Source: CAKUIA01 sp044433115 (GTDB lineage Bacteria; Verrucomicrobiota; Verrucomicrobiia; Opitutales; Intestinicryptomonadaceae). From it: a stretch of 44,763 nt of DNA. Position numbers and translations under genes: made by a program. The number at the start of each line of letters is the position of its first letter. Within the stretch, counting starts at the first letter, position 1. The stretch spans positions 1 through 44,763 of the forward strand of contig JAWXTY010000014.1 of NCBI GenBank assembly GCA_044433115.1, read 5' to 3'. Shown piece by piece: positions 14,538 to 23,282 of the stretch. A model generated the notes under the pieces. The model was not told the origin of the DNA, made no database searches, and saw nothing but the letters and a program-made list of their open reading frames with translations.

Positions 14538-15140
14538 ATGAAAACTATAGATAACTTGGTAGAAATCCTCAAAAGATTAAGAGCTCCAGATGGCTGTCCT
14601 TGGGATAGGAAACAAACGCATAAAAGTGTTAGGGGGCATTTAGTTGAAGAATGTTCTGAACTCTTAGATGCAATAGATAACGACGACATAGAAAATATGA
14701 AGGAGGAAATGGGCGATATACTTATGCACCTACTTTTGCATAGTCAAATTGCCTATGAGGAAAATCATTTTTGCTTTGAAGATGTTGCTAAGGAAATTGA
14801 GGCGAAGTTAATTAGACGCCACCCTCACGTATTTGGAGAAGAAGTTGCAAAAGACGAAAACGATGTAACTGTAATTTGGGACGCTGTTAAAGCTAAGGAA
14901 AAGCCTGATAGAAAAGAGTCGCCTTTCGACAAAATTCGCCCTGATATATCTGCCCTTAGGCTTGCTCGAGACGTTGCAAGGAATTTCCCTCAGCTAGAAG
15001 AAGCTCCTCAAGAGCTAAACGACTCGCAAAAATTTGGCAAAGAAATATATAAGGCAGTGCTAAATGCTGCAAATAATAAGATAGAGCCTGAAGGTGCGTT
15101 GAGAGACTATATCAAATTATTGCGTGAAAATGCAAAGTAG
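14538..15140 (+). CDS. mazG: MazG family nucleoside triphosphate pyrophosphohydrolase
   Basis: 200 residues. Hydrolyses (d)NTPs to monophosphates, a house-cleaning role. The complete first MazG domain is present: LKRLRAPDGCPWDRKQTHKS, the metal-binding EECSELLDAI and KEEMGDILMHLLLH helices, then RRHPHVFGEE. It is shorter than E. coli MazG (263 residues), and the C-terminal repeat lacks a clear second set of acidic motifs. It overlaps the next gene, ygjP-like, so the two form an operon. Confidence 0.9.
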   Translation: MKTIDNLVEILKRLRAPDGCPWDRKQTHKSVRGHLVEECSELLDAIDNDDIENMKEEMGDILMHLLLHSQIAYEENHFCFEDVAKEIEAKLIRRHPHVFGEEVAKDENDVTVIWDAVKAKEKPDRKESPFDKIRPDISALRLARDVARNFPQLEEAPQELNDSQKFGKEIYKAVLNAANNKIEPEGALRDYIKLLRENAK

Positions 15141-15819
15141 CCACAAAGAGATAATCATAGATGGCACGAGCTACCCACTAATAATCAAAACTTATGCGAC
15201 TTCAAAGAGCATAAAACTGAGGGTTGTAGATGGGGCTATTTTGCTTACAAAGCCTAAGCATACTTCGCAAAGTGAGGCTATGGACTTTGTTATACACAAC
15301 ACAAACTGGCTTTTAACGAGACTTAAAGAGAGCAAAGAGAGCCTTGAAAGTTATCTGCAACGCACAGGCGTTTTATACTTACACGAAAAGCCTTATAAGC
15401 TAATTTTGCTTAAAGATAGCAAGGCTTCTTGCATTATAAATCACTCAAAGCAAGAGTTGCTTTTTTCATATACAGACAATGCCTCGCTGCTTGATATACT
15501 CATAAGCCTTGCAAAAAAAGCATTGCCCGAAAATCTAAAAGCAACTGCAAGTAGGCTGAATATATCTATATCTAAAATTTCAGTACGCTCACAAAGAAGC
15601 CTGTGGGGGTCTCGCTCGAGTTCTGGTATGCTATCGCTAAATTGGCGTTTGATACTCCTGCCCCAAAGCCTGCAAAACTACGTTATTTGCCACGAGCTTG
15701 CCCACATAAAATTTATGAATCACTCCACTTCATTTTGGATATACCTAAACACCCTCTGCCCCAATGCAAAAAAGCTAGATAGAGAGCTAAACAAGATTGC
15801 CCCAAGCATCTTTTTTTAG
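15124..15819 (+). CDS. YgjP-like zinc metallopeptidase domain protein (DUF45)
   Basis: 231 residues from GTG 15124, or 229 from ATG 15130; both overlap the mazG end. The C-terminal part has the DUF45/WLM pattern: RSQRSLWGSRSSSGMLSLNW, then the zinc motif CHELAHIKFMNHS (HExxH plus a third ligand about five residues on) and FWIYL. It is probably a soluble metallopeptidase-like protein; family members are poorly characterised. The last residues (IFF) and the stop are encoded by the left arm of the palindrome shared with hemA. Confidence 0.85.
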   Translation: MKMQSSHKEIIIDGTSYPLIIKTYATSKSIKLRVVDGAILLTKPKHTSQSEAMDFVIHNTNWLLTRLKESKESLESYLQRTGVLYLHEKPYKLILLKDSKASCIINHSKQELLFSYTDNASLLDILISLAKKALPENLKATASRLNISISKISVRSQRSLWGSRSSSGMLSLNWRLILLPQSLQNYVICHELAHIKFMNHSTSFWIYLNTLCPNAKKLDRELNKIAPSIFF

Positions 15820-15843
15820 TGGACAGTGTCCACTAAAAAAAGA
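15809..15843. terminator. Palindrome forming both convergent gene ends
   Basis: Perfect 17-bp arms around a single central G (15826). The poly-T run plus AGTGGACA on the left mirrors TGTCCACT plus poly-A on the right. Each arm encodes Phe-Phe-stop for the gene entering it (ygjP-like from the left, hemA from the right). The core shares the GTGGACA unit of the dispersed repeat. It should act as a bidirectional terminator. Confidence 0.75.
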
Positions 15844-16843
15844 GTTTCTTGTGGCAATTCTTGGCTCTGTCTGAGATTTCTTCTCTGGCAATTTCGACTT
15901 CACCTTCGAGGTCTTTTACGTTTTCCTTAGCAATTTCAGCAAGGTCTGAAAGCTTATATAAGTATACATCGCTCAAGTCTTGGCAAGATTTCTCTACATT
16001 TGCAGGGGCAGCTAAGTCTATAATAAACAAAGGCTTTCTGCGTTTATTTACAATCATTGAAATCTCTTCTTTAGTCAATAAATTCTCTTGCTCGCTAAGG
16101 GCTGTGATAATAATATCCCACCTGTCTAAATTCTCAAACATAGAAGAATAAGGCAGTGCCATCGCCCCAATTTCCTCAGCAAGCTCTTGAGCGTTCGCCC
16201 ACGTTCTACTTAGAACAGCAATTAGCCCAACGCCTCTCAAAGACAATGCCTTTGCTACACTTTTGCCAACTTCGCCAGAACCCATTAGCAAAATCTTCGA
16301 CTCTTTTAGCTCTCCAAAAATGCGTGTAGCTAGTTCAGCCGACACGCTACCTATAGTAATTTTGCCTCTGCCAATTTCTGTATTCGTGCGTATCCACTTT
16401 CCAACGTGAATAGCCTTTTGAAAAATTTGATTTAAGATAGTCGCACATAGCTTTTCCTTTTGATATTCCTGATATGCCCCCTTAAGCTGAGCCATAATTT
16501 CAGTTTCGCCAGTGATTTCCGACTCCAATCCACTTGCAAGCGAGAATATATGCTCTATAGCCTCAACTTGTTCTTTATTATAAGAAATGGTTCTAAAATC
16601 CTCGAGCTTATCGCCAAATATACTTGCCAATGCCTGCCAAATTTTAGTAGATAAATCGCCTTCGCCTGCATAATATATTTCAAATCTATTGCAAGTTGAA
16701 AGCAGAATAAATTCAGGAATTTCCTTTTCCTTTAAGAGATTTTTAAGAGCTAAGAGTCTCTCACCCTTCAAAAAAAAGCTAGCAAAGCATTCATTTTGCC
16801 CTGCCTCTTTCCAAGAAATACCTGTGATATAAAACTTTCGCAT
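15833..16843 (-). CDS. hemA: Glutamyl-tRNA reductase (short form)
   Basis: Reduces Glu-tRNA(Glu) to glutamate-1-semialdehyde, the first committed step of C5-pathway tetrapyrrole synthesis. Motifs: LSTCNRFEIY with nucleophile Cys51, SLASGLESEITGETEI, the GRGKITIGSVSAELA region, and an NADPH-binding GSGEVGKSVAKAL. At 336 residues it is about 80 shorter than E. coli HemA (418): the C-terminal dimerisation domain is largely missing, and the gene ends in the palindrome at 15809-15843. It starts 7 nt after the upstream polyprenyl synthase stop, so the two are one operon. Confidence 0.92.
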   Translation of the reverse strand: MRKFYITGISWKEAGQNECFASFFLKGERLLALKNLLKEKEIPEFILLSTCNRFEIYYAGEGDLSTKIWQALASIFGDKLEDFRTISYNKEQVEAIEHIFSLASGLESEITGETEIMAQLKGAYQEYQKEKLCATILNQIFQKAIHVGKWIRTNTEIGRGKITIGSVSAELATRIFGELKESKILLMGSGEVGKSVAKALSLRGVGLIAVLSRTWANAQELAEEIGAMALPYSSMFENLDRWDIIITALSEQENLLTKEEISMIVNKRRKPLFIIDLAAPANVEKSCQDLSDVYLYKLSDLAEIAKENVKDLEGEVEIAREEISDRAKNCHKKLFF

Positions 16844-16850
16844 ACTCTTA

Positions 16851-17804
16851 TTAACGCATAGACTCTATTGCATCGCAAAACTCTATTAATTTTTGAGATG
16901 CCCCATTATCAAATTTTTGCAACAATTTCTTTGCCTTAGCCAAATACTTATCCTTTTCTTGATGACAAAGTTCAAAGACATTATTTTCCTCCATCATCGC
17001 CAATATAGACTTATCGTCTTTAGCTTCGATAAATTCAAGCAATTTCGCCTTCGATTTTCTATCTAAGCAATTTTCTAGCATAAAAATAGGTAGGGTCTTT
17101 TTGCCAGAAACTAAGTCTGTGCCAACAGTTTTGCCACTTTCTTTAGTAGACAAAGTCCAGTCGCAAATATCGTCGTAAATCTGATATGCAATACCCATTT
17201 CAAGCCCAGCTTCTTCTGCACAAATTGCCCAATCTTCATCGCCAGAAACGCTTGCACCTAAGTAACAAGACAAGGCAAATAATATTGCAGTTTTGTTCTC
17301 TATAATCTTGAAATATTCCTTTAAGCCAACTTCCTTATTTGCATTTAAAAGATTTTGAATAAGCTCGCCCTCGCTCAAATCCTTAACAGTCTTAAGGGTC
17401 TTAACTAAGGCAGTGTGGCTATGTTTAGTGAGTATAGTCAAGGCGTGAGAAAAAAGTACATCGCCAATTAGCACAGCCTCTTTTAGCCCATATTTTTTAG
17501 ATACAGTAGGTTTTCCTCTGCGTATTTGAGCCTTATCAATAATATCGTCGTGAATGAGGCTTGCCAAGTGAATGAGTTCAACGCAAGTTGCTCTTTCCCT
17601 AACAGCGTCGTTAAATTCTTGGTCGAAAGCAGCAGAGAAAACGAGCATAGGTCTTAAGCACTTGCCATCTACATCAATGGAGTCTTTCATAAACTTTCTA
17701 AGCTCTACATTAAAGGATTTTGCCTGTCCTTTGAGCATAGTCTTTAAAGACGCAATCTTATCTTGCATCGATTTTACAAAAACTTCTAATTGATTATCTG
17801 CCAT
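16851..17804 (-). CDS. Trans-polyprenyl diphosphate synthase
   Basis: 317 residues. Condenses isopentenyl diphosphate onto an allylic primer to make a long prenyl chain, probably for the quinone side chain. First Asp-rich motif LIHDDIID (Asp86, Asp87, Asp90) followed by RRGKPTVSK; second motif YQIYDDICDWT; KTLPIF downstream. Residues before the first motif (LASLIHDD) are small, as expected for a long-chain enzyme (ispB/hepT type). Chain length cannot be read with certainty. Paired with hemA. Confidence 0.9.
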   Translation of the reverse strand: MADNQLEVFVKSMQDKIASLKTMLKGQAKSFNVELRKFMKDSIDVDGKCLRPMLVFSAAFDQEFNDAVRERATCVELIHLASLIHDDIIDKAQIRRGKPTVSKKYGLKEAVLIGDVLFSHALTILTKHSHTALVKTLKTVKDLSEGELIQNLLNANKEVGLKEYFKIIENKTAILFALSCYLGASVSGDEDWAICAEEAGLEMGIAYQIYDDICDWTLSTKESGKTVGTDLVSGKKTLPIFMLENCLDRKSKAKLLEFIEAKDDKSILAMMEENNVFELCHQEKDKYLAKAKKLLQKFDNGASQKLIEFCDAIESMR

Positions 17805-17910
17805 ATATACTAAAAGTAAAATATCCTTAACTATATGTATAAAAGTTGCAATTAAAAAAGATTTAATTCTTGAATATTTATAAGAAAGCTCAATTATAGG
17901 AGATTAAGCA

Positions 17911-18846
17911 ATGGATTTTTTATTTAAAAACTGTTTATTTCTAGCACCTATGGCAGGTTATAGCGACGCTGCCTATAGATATTTGCTAAGGAAAATGGGA
18001 GCTGACTTTGCAATAAGCGAGTTTGTGCATTCTCGTGCAGTGCTAAGTAGGGCAGAAGCCATTTTAGACAAAATAAGAATATCTAAAGACGAAGCATATT
18101 GTGGTATACAAATTTTTGGCTCAGAGCCTTCTGAAATGGCTGATTGTGCCTCTATGATTGAAGAGGAATTTAGCCCTGCTTTTATAGATATAAACTTTGG
18201 TTGCCCAGCTCCAAGTGCCATAGGCTGTGGGGCTGGTTCTGCTCTATTAAAAACACCAGACAAAATTTTAAAGATACTTTCTACTATACACGACAAGCTA
18301 AAGCACACACCCCTTACAGCCAAGATGCGTATAGGCTATAGTCAAGATGAAATGCTTTTGCCCAACTTTATCAAAGAGCTAAATCAAAGCCCTATATCTA
18401 TGTTATCCATACACGGCAGAACAACTGCACAGGGCTATAAGGGCGACTCGAATTGGCAAATAATAGAAGAGACTGCAAGCCTTGCTACAATGCCCATCAT
18501 AGGCAATGGCTCAGCCCAGTTATTAGACGAAAATGCTATTAAAAACTCCCACTGCTTTGGCTTTATGATAGGTAGACAAGCATTGAACGACCCTTGGGTA
18601 TTCCAGCGTATGAAAGCAAAAATCAATGGCGAGAGCTTCCAAGAACCCCAAGAGAGTGCAAGGCTCGAGCTTGCCAAAGAATATTTAAATTACATAGAAG
18701 AACACTGCCCTAATTCAAGGTCTCAATATATGCACGCAAAGGCTCAGCTACTTAAATTTGTACGTATGAGTTCTGGCTCAAAGCAAATACGCATAGAAAT
18801 TGCAAAGTCCAAAGATTTCAACGACCTCAAAAATATATTATTATGA
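17911..18846 (+). CDS. dus: tRNA-dihydrouridine synthase
   Basis: 311 residues, flavin-dependent reductase of tRNA uridines. Motifs: APMAGYSDAAYR (FMN site), INFGCPAP carrying the conserved Cys, GAGSALLKTP, TAKMRIGY, SIHGRTTAQGYKG and IGRQALNDPWVF. Nearest to the DusB-like group, but the subtype and target position are uncertain. Good ribosome binding site AGGAG about 9 nt before the ATG. The stop overlaps the next gene's ATG (ATGA at 18843-18846). Confidence 0.92.
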   Translation: MDFLFKNCLFLAPMAGYSDAAYRYLLRKMGADFAISEFVHSRAVLSRAEAILDKIRISKDEAYCGIQIFGSEPSEMADCASMIEEEFSPAFIDINFGCPAPSAIGCGAGSALLKTPDKILKILSTIHDKLKHTPLTAKMRIGYSQDEMLLPNFIKELNQSPISMLSIHGRTTAQGYKGDSNWQIIEETASLATMPIIGNGSAQLLDENAIKNSHCFGFMIGRQALNDPWVFQRMKAKINGESFQEPQESARLELAKEYLNYIEEHCPNSRSQYMHAKAQLLKFVRMSSGSKQIRIEIAKSKDFNDLKNILL

Positions 18847-19532
18847 AAAAATTAATCCTCATACTTTTTATCTTATGCTCTTTAAGCCTTCACGCTAAAG
18901 AAAAGCTAAACCCCGAAAAAGATAAGGCAAACGCAAGCCTAGATGTGTCCAACCCAGACGAACGCCCTTATATAGAGTCGCAAGATGGCTCAGTGCGTCT
19001 CTATGAGGACAAAATCAATTTATGGAACTCTGCATGCGAATTTTATGAGCTTGCCCTAGTTGAATTTGACGCAAAAAAGTACGACGACGCTCTTTATTTA
19101 ATAGAAGAAGCTATCAAATACGCCCCTGAAGAAATCTACGAAAAGTGGTCTATGTATATGCTTAAAGGCGATATATTACGCTTTGCAGGCAAGTACGAAG
19201 AGGCACGAAAAGCCTATATGAAAATTTCCACTGAAACTGATTACATTGGTATACGCCACGCTCAGGCAATCTATAAAATTGGCTTATCCTTCTATGACGA
19301 AAAAGAGTGGCACAAAGCCCACCCCTACTTTGAAAGAGTATATGTAGCCTACTTTAAAATGGAATACTACGCTTCTCGTGCATATTACTACGACGCAAAG
19401 TGCTTCATTCACTTGGATAAAAAAGATATTTCCTTACGCATTTTGCGAGAATTTTTCCTTGTAATGAAACAAAAAGACACCCCAATCTACCTCCAAGCCC
19501 AAGCCCTAAATAGGGAATTGTTAGACATATAA
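18843..19532 (+). CDS. Exported TPR protein
   Basis: 229 residues. A cleavable signal peptide (residues 1 to about 18, ending LHA) precedes several tetratricopeptide-like helical pairs. Visible ones are WNSACEFYELALVEFDAKKYDDALYLIEEA, the KGDILRFAGKYEEARKAYMKI pair and the YKIGLSFYDEKEWHKAHPYFERV pair. Likely a periplasmic scaffold protein; specific function unknown. Translationally coupled to dus. A short copy of the dispersed repeat follows. Confidence 0.75.
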   Translation: MKKLILILFILCSLSLHAKEKLNPEKDKANASLDVSNPDERPYIESQDGSVRLYEDKINLWNSACEFYELALVEFDAKKYDDALYLIEEAIKYAPEEIYEKWSMYMLKGDILRFAGKYEEARKAYMKISTETDYIGIRHAQAIYKIGLSFYDEKEWHKAHPYFERVYVAYFKMEYYASRAYYYDAKCFIHLDKKDISLRILREFFLVMKQKDTPIYLQAQALNRELLDI

Positions 19533-19535
19533 TTT

Positions 19536-19599
19536 TTAGGCGAGACGAGAACCACTGTTCGAGCGAGTTCAATCCACTGTCAACTGAAAAACGCTGTTC
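19536..19599 (-). repeat. Dispersed hairpin repeat, shortened copy B
   Basis: Contains the GGCGAGACGAGAACC and GTTCGAGCGAGTTCAATCC part of the repeat with an altered TGTCAACTG end, but lacks the three distal hairpins. Flanking TTTTAGG / CCTAAAA can pair. It fills the gap between the convergent TPR and comF genes. Confidence 0.75.
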
Positions 19600-19609
19600 C
19601 CTAAAACTC

Positions 19610-20341
19610 CTAAATCAAAGAGCGTTTTGTGAAATTCATAGACCTAATATTAGTGAATTTATGATTTCGCAAAGTTCTAGCACACTCGTTTAAAGTTGCT
19701 CCTGTTGTCATAACGTCATCGACTATTATTAGCTTTGAATTTCTTGGCAAGCTTGCATATTTTTCATTAAGAACAAAGGCATTTCTTATATTCTCCTTAC
19801 GCATATCTGTATCTAAGTGAGTCTGCGTTTGAGTGTCTTTAAGCTTTATTAGCAAATCTGGAATTATTGGCGTTTTTGTATGTTTTGCTATAGCCTTTGC
19901 AATCTCTATACTTTGATTAAAGCGACGCTTCTTTTGCCTATTTTTATGTAAAGGCACAGGCACTAATATACTATCTTTAAGGTAGTTTTGAAAATTTGGA
20001 TAATCTATAAATATCTTTGCAATGTCGTCTAATAGATAAAAGGCACGCCTATATTTCAACTCCTTTACCAAGCTTGCATTTATCCCTCTATAAACTACAG
20101 GGCAAAAATTTCCACTAAAGTAAAATTTAGTTCCATAGCACTTTGCACAAGATTTTAGATTGTCCTTTAAATACACAAACTCGCCACAGCTTAAACAGCG
20201 TGTCCCATTCTTTTCGTATATAGATTTTGCACAATCCTCGCATATATAAGAATAGCTCGATTTTGGGTTTAAAGCCCCACAGCCTATACAGTGTCTTGGG
20301 AATAGAAAATCCAAGAGCTTCGCATAAGTTTCCTTTAGCAT
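19610..20341 (-). CDS. comF: ComF family phosphoribosyltransferase-like protein
   Basis: 243 residues. The N-terminus has two CxxC-type zinc-ribbon pairs (CIGCG, CEDC, CLSCG, CAKC, within residues 18-70). The C-terminus carries the PRPP-binding motif LIIVDDVMTTGATLNE. VPLHKNRQKKRRFNQS precedes it. ComF proteins are linked to DNA uptake. Its start directly abuts the surE stop. The T4P-like locus later in the window could be a functional partner (inference). Confidence 0.88.
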   Translation of the reverse strand: MLKETYAKLLDFLFPRHCIGCGALNPKSSYSYICEDCAKSIYEKNGTRCLSCGEFVYLKDNLKSCAKCYGTKFYFSGNFCPVVYRGINASLVKELKYRRAFYLLDDIAKIFIDYPNFQNYLKDSILVPVPLHKNRQKKRRFNQSIEIAKAIAKHTKTPIIPDLLIKLKDTQTQTHLDTDMRKENIRNAFVLNEKYASLPRNSKLIIVDDVMTTGATLNECARTLRNHKFTNIRSMNFTKRSLI

Positions 20342-21103
20342 CTACTTGCCAAAATTAAAGACATTTATCTTAGAATACCCTGCCCTAGAAGTACTTAGGC
20401 ACTGAAAATCTGTAAGCTCTTGCGTTTCCAACTCCTCCATAGGCACATACTTAAAGCTGTATTTATCATCTTCTAAGCAATTATATAATGCACGAGTTGG
20501 CACTTTTGCAACTGCACATTCAAAGATTTCATCGCCTGCCTTATATTCGCTTGGAAAGTTCAAATTATAAACTTCACCAGCCTCTGGCTTAAAGTTTTTC
20601 ATAGCCTCTAAAACAAAGTCAGCGGCAGAGGAAGCAACTGTACTTATACAATCTTCAAGCTCAGCATTTACTCTATGCTCTAGCCTGCAAAGTTGATAAA
20701 ACTCGTGCTTTAATTGCAAAGATACAGAAAATGAAGGAATAAAAGCCCCTGCACTTTCCACTGCCGCTGCAAATGTACCAGAACTTAAAAGCAGTGGCAT
20801 TGTTATATTATAACCTATATTTATACCAGAAAATACCAAGTCTGGCTTTTCATCTTTATAAAAATGCTCCAAGGCAATATTGACACAATCGCTGGGCGTG
20901 CCATTTATAGTATAAGTATCAAAGCCCAAAAACTCCACTTTCTTATGCTCTAAGATATTGTGGCGTGAATAGGCTCTGCCTATCCAACTTTGCTCTGTTG
21001 CAGGAACTACTATCTTTAAATCGCCCAACTTTGCCAAAGCACGTGCTGTAGCTTCCAAGAAAGGCGATGTAATTCCATCGTCGTTACAAAGCAAAATCTT
21101 CAT
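20342..21103 (-). CDS. surE: 5'-nucleotidase SurE
   Basis: 253 residues. Metal-dependent nucleoside 5'-monophosphate phosphatase. The metal-binding NDDG is at residues 7-10, followed by SPFLEATA, VVPATEQSWIGRA, the NGTPSDCVNIA motif and DLVFSGINIGYN. A complete family set of motifs and normal length. Middle gene of the gltD-surE-comF run, with 3 and 0 bp spacings. Confidence 0.94.
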   Translation of the reverse strand: MKILLCNDDGITSPFLEATARALAKLGDLKIVVPATEQSWIGRAYSRHNILEHKKVEFLGFDTYTINGTPSDCVNIALEHFYKDEKPDLVFSGINIGYNITMPLLLSSGTFAAAVESAGAFIPSFSVSLQLKHEFYQLCRLEHRVNAELEDCISTVASSAADFVLEAMKNFKPEAGEVYNLNFPSEYKAGDEIFECAVAKVPTRALYNCLEDDKYSFKYVPMEELETQELTDFQCLSTSRAGYSKINVFNFGK

Positions 21104-21106
21104 TAA

Positions 21107-22507
21107 TTACTTTGCTAAATATTCGTTTATACTTGCAGCTGCACGCTTACCTTGCCCCATTGCACTAATTACAGTCAATGCACCAGAGACAATGTCGCCA
21201 CCTGCGTAAATGCCACTAAGCGAAGTCTCTAAAGTTTCCTCATTTACTTCTAGTGTACCCCAAGGGCTAGTGCGTAAACCAATGCTAGTAGATGGTATCA
21301 AGTCGCTAGGGTCGTTGCCTATAGCAATGATAGCAGCGTCGCACTCTATCAAAAATTCGCTACCTGCAATTTCTATAGGGCGTTGCCTACCAGAGTCGTC
21401 AGGCTCGCCCAATCCCATCTTTATACATTCCATAGCAACAATCTTGCCACTTTCGTCTTTGATAATTCGCTTAGGATTAGTTAGAAGCTCAAAATGCACA
21501 CCCTCTTCTTCTGCGTGTAATAATTCCACAGCCCTAGCTGGCATTTGCTCTTTCATACGTCTATAAACTAAAGTAGATTTAGCTCCTGTACGCAACGCAA
21601 CTCTCGAAGAGTCCATCGCCACATTGCCCCCACCTATAGTTACAATATTCTTCGCATCTATAGCCTCTACCCCCTTTTCTGGGAAAGCTCTTGACAAATT
21701 GTATTTAGCTAAAAATTCGGTAGACTTATAAACTCCTATAGCGTCCTCGCCCTCAATACTCATAAGCTTAGGAACGCTCGCACCAACTGCGATAAATATT
21801 GCGTCAAAGCCCATATCTTCCCTTAGGGTAGCCAAGGTCTTTTCTTTGCCTATAGGAGAGTTTAAGTGAATTTTAACTCCCATTTTTTGAATTTGCTCAA
21901 TCTCGTGTAATACTATATCCTTTGGCAATCTAAATTCTGGTATACCATAAGTTAAAACACCCCCTGGAATATCCGAAGCTTCAAAAATTTCTACTTGATG
22001 CCCTGCTACAATTAAGTCGGCTGCAGCTGTTATGCCAGCAGGTCCCGACCCAATGATAGCCACCTTCTTAGATGTTGCAGCTGCCACTTGTGGTAACTCT
22101 TCTAAGTCGTTTTCACGCACATAGTCTGCAGCAAATCGCTCTAACTTACCTATAGATACAGGTCTTGGATCTTTTTTCATCTTGTTTAATATACAAGAAC
22201 CCTCGCATTGCTTTTCTTGAGGGCAAACCCTACCACAGACTGCAGGCAATGCAGTTTGAGTCTTTAACTTCTTATAAGCCTCTTGAGGATTACCAGCTAA
22301 AATATCAGCGACAAAGGCAGGAATATTTATATGAACAGGACAACCTTTTAGAGTGCAAAAGGGTTTTTTACAATTCAAACACCTCTTAGCCAAAGCCTGA
22401 GCTTCCTCCAAAGTAATCTTTGTAGCTACTTCTAACTTACGAGAGCTTTCGCAAGTTGCATTATCTTGGGCTTGTGCCATTTCATTTGTATGGATTGAGT
22501 CCGACAT
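21107..22507 (-). CDS. gltD: NADPH-dependent glutamate synthase small-subunit-type oxidoreductase (GltD/NfnL family)
   Basis: 466 residues. The N-terminal iron-sulfur region has CLNCKKPFC and GCPVHINIP, then CGRVCPQEKQCEGSC. The FAD motif is VAIIGSGPAGITAAADL and the NADPH-binding motif VTIGGGNVAMDSSRVA. The family includes the glutamate synthase beta subunit, homotetrameric GltA, sulfide dehydrogenase subunit SudA and NfnL. No alpha subunit or NfnS partner is adjacent, so the exact role is open. First gene of the surE-comF operon. Confidence 0.85.
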   Translation of the reverse strand: MSDSIHTNEMAQAQDNATCESSRKLEVATKITLEEAQALAKRCLNCKKPFCTLKGCPVHINIPAFVADILAGNPQEAYKKLKTQTALPAVCGRVCPQEKQCEGSCILNKMKKDPRPVSIGKLERFAADYVRENDLEELPQVAAATSKKVAIIGSGPAGITAAADLIVAGHQVEIFEASDIPGGVLTYGIPEFRLPKDIVLHEIEQIQKMGVKIHLNSPIGKEKTLATLREDMGFDAIFIAVGASVPKLMSIEGEDAIGVYKSTEFLAKYNLSRAFPEKGVEAIDAKNIVTIGGGNVAMDSSRVALRTGAKSTLVYRRMKEQMPARAVELLHAEEEGVHFELLTNPKRIIKDESGKIVAMECIKMGLGEPDDSGRQRPIEIAGSEFLIECDAAIIAIGNDPSDLIPSTSIGLRTSPWGTLEVNEETLETSLSGIYAGGDIVSGALTVISAMGQGKRAAASINEYLAK

Positions 22508-22883
22508 ATATTTAATCTAAGTTAAGTGTTAATATATTTAATAAAATTCGTATATAATCTTATCTAAAAAGAGAAAAAGAGGGCAAGTAAAATAGAGTTT
22601 TTTAAAAGCTTTTTATTTTTATACGCAAAAAAGAATGACATTTTGGTAAAAAAAGCGATTTTTTAGAAGAAAAACACAAAAAACTCAAAAAAACTCAAAA
22701 AAACTCAAAAAATGACGAAATAAAATAGCCAAAAAAAATTATTATAAAAAAAATCAACCTCCCTAAAGCCTTTAATAATACCACTTTGAGAGCTTTTTTA
22801 AAAAAAATTAAAAAAAAATCATTTTAGGGCTTGACTTTTATCTGCAAATCTTCACTATAGACAACATAATCAATTACATTGAT
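22508..22883. other. AT-rich intergenic region with phased A-tracts
   Basis: No coding region seen. Around 22676-22712 the decamer AAACTCAAAA repeats three times at exactly 10 bp, placing A-tracts in helical phase, which predicts intrinsic curvature. It lies 170-200 bp upstream of tRNA-Gly. Confidence 0.6.
22831..22861 (+). promoter_or_regulatory. Putative tRNA-Gly promoter
   Basis: -35 TTGACT (22831-22836) and -10 TATAGA (22856-22861), 19-nt spacing, about 22 nt before the tRNA. Confidence 0.45.
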
Positions 22884-22960
22884 GCGGGCGTAGCTCAATT
22901 GGCTAGAGCGCGACCTTGCCAAGGTCGAGGTTGTGAGTTCGAGACTCATCGCCCGCTCCA
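22884..22960 (+). tRNA. tRNA-Gly (anticodon GCC) with encoded CCA
   Basis: Acceptor GCGGGCG / CGCCCGC, anticodon stem CGACC/GGTCG around TTGCCAA, T-loop TTCGAGA. Discriminator T at 22957 followed by genomic CCA (22958-22960). The only tRNA in the window that encodes CCA. Confidence 0.96.
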
Positions 22961-22991
22961 AAACTCCAAGAAGAAATTCTTGGAGTTTTTT
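22961..22991 (+). terminator. tRNA-Gly intrinsic terminator
   Basis: Perfect 12-bp stem AAACTCCAAGAA / TTCTTGGAGTTT with a GAAA tetraloop, then T-run, directly after the CCA end. Confidence 0.85.
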
Positions 22992-23002
22992 AGCGTCTAT
23001 AG

Positions 23003-23282
23003 CAGTGGACAGCGTCTTTCAGTGGACAGTGGACAATGGATTGAACTCGCTCGAACAGTGGTTCTCGTCTCGCCCCTAAAGGGGTCTTTACTAAAGCAAA
23101 GCTTCCCTCAAAAGCTTGCAAGCAACTTTTGTGGTGTGGACAGTGAGCTTTAAGGGGACAATGGATTGAACTCGCTCGAACAGTGGTTCTCGTCTCGCCC
23201 CTAAAGGGGTCTTTGCTAAAGCAAAGCTTCCCTCAAAAGCTTGCAAGCAACTTTTGTGGTGTGGACAGCGAGCTTTAAGGGG
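23003..23282 (+). repeat. Dispersed hairpin repeat, tandem copies C and D
   Basis: Two copies of the repeat in direct tandem, period 125 bp (ACAATGGATTG at 23033 and again at 23158), opposite in orientation to copy A. The first is preceded by heptamer GTGGACA units. They differ at only a few positions (for example CTTTACTAAAG against CTTTGCTAAAG). Confidence 0.9.
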
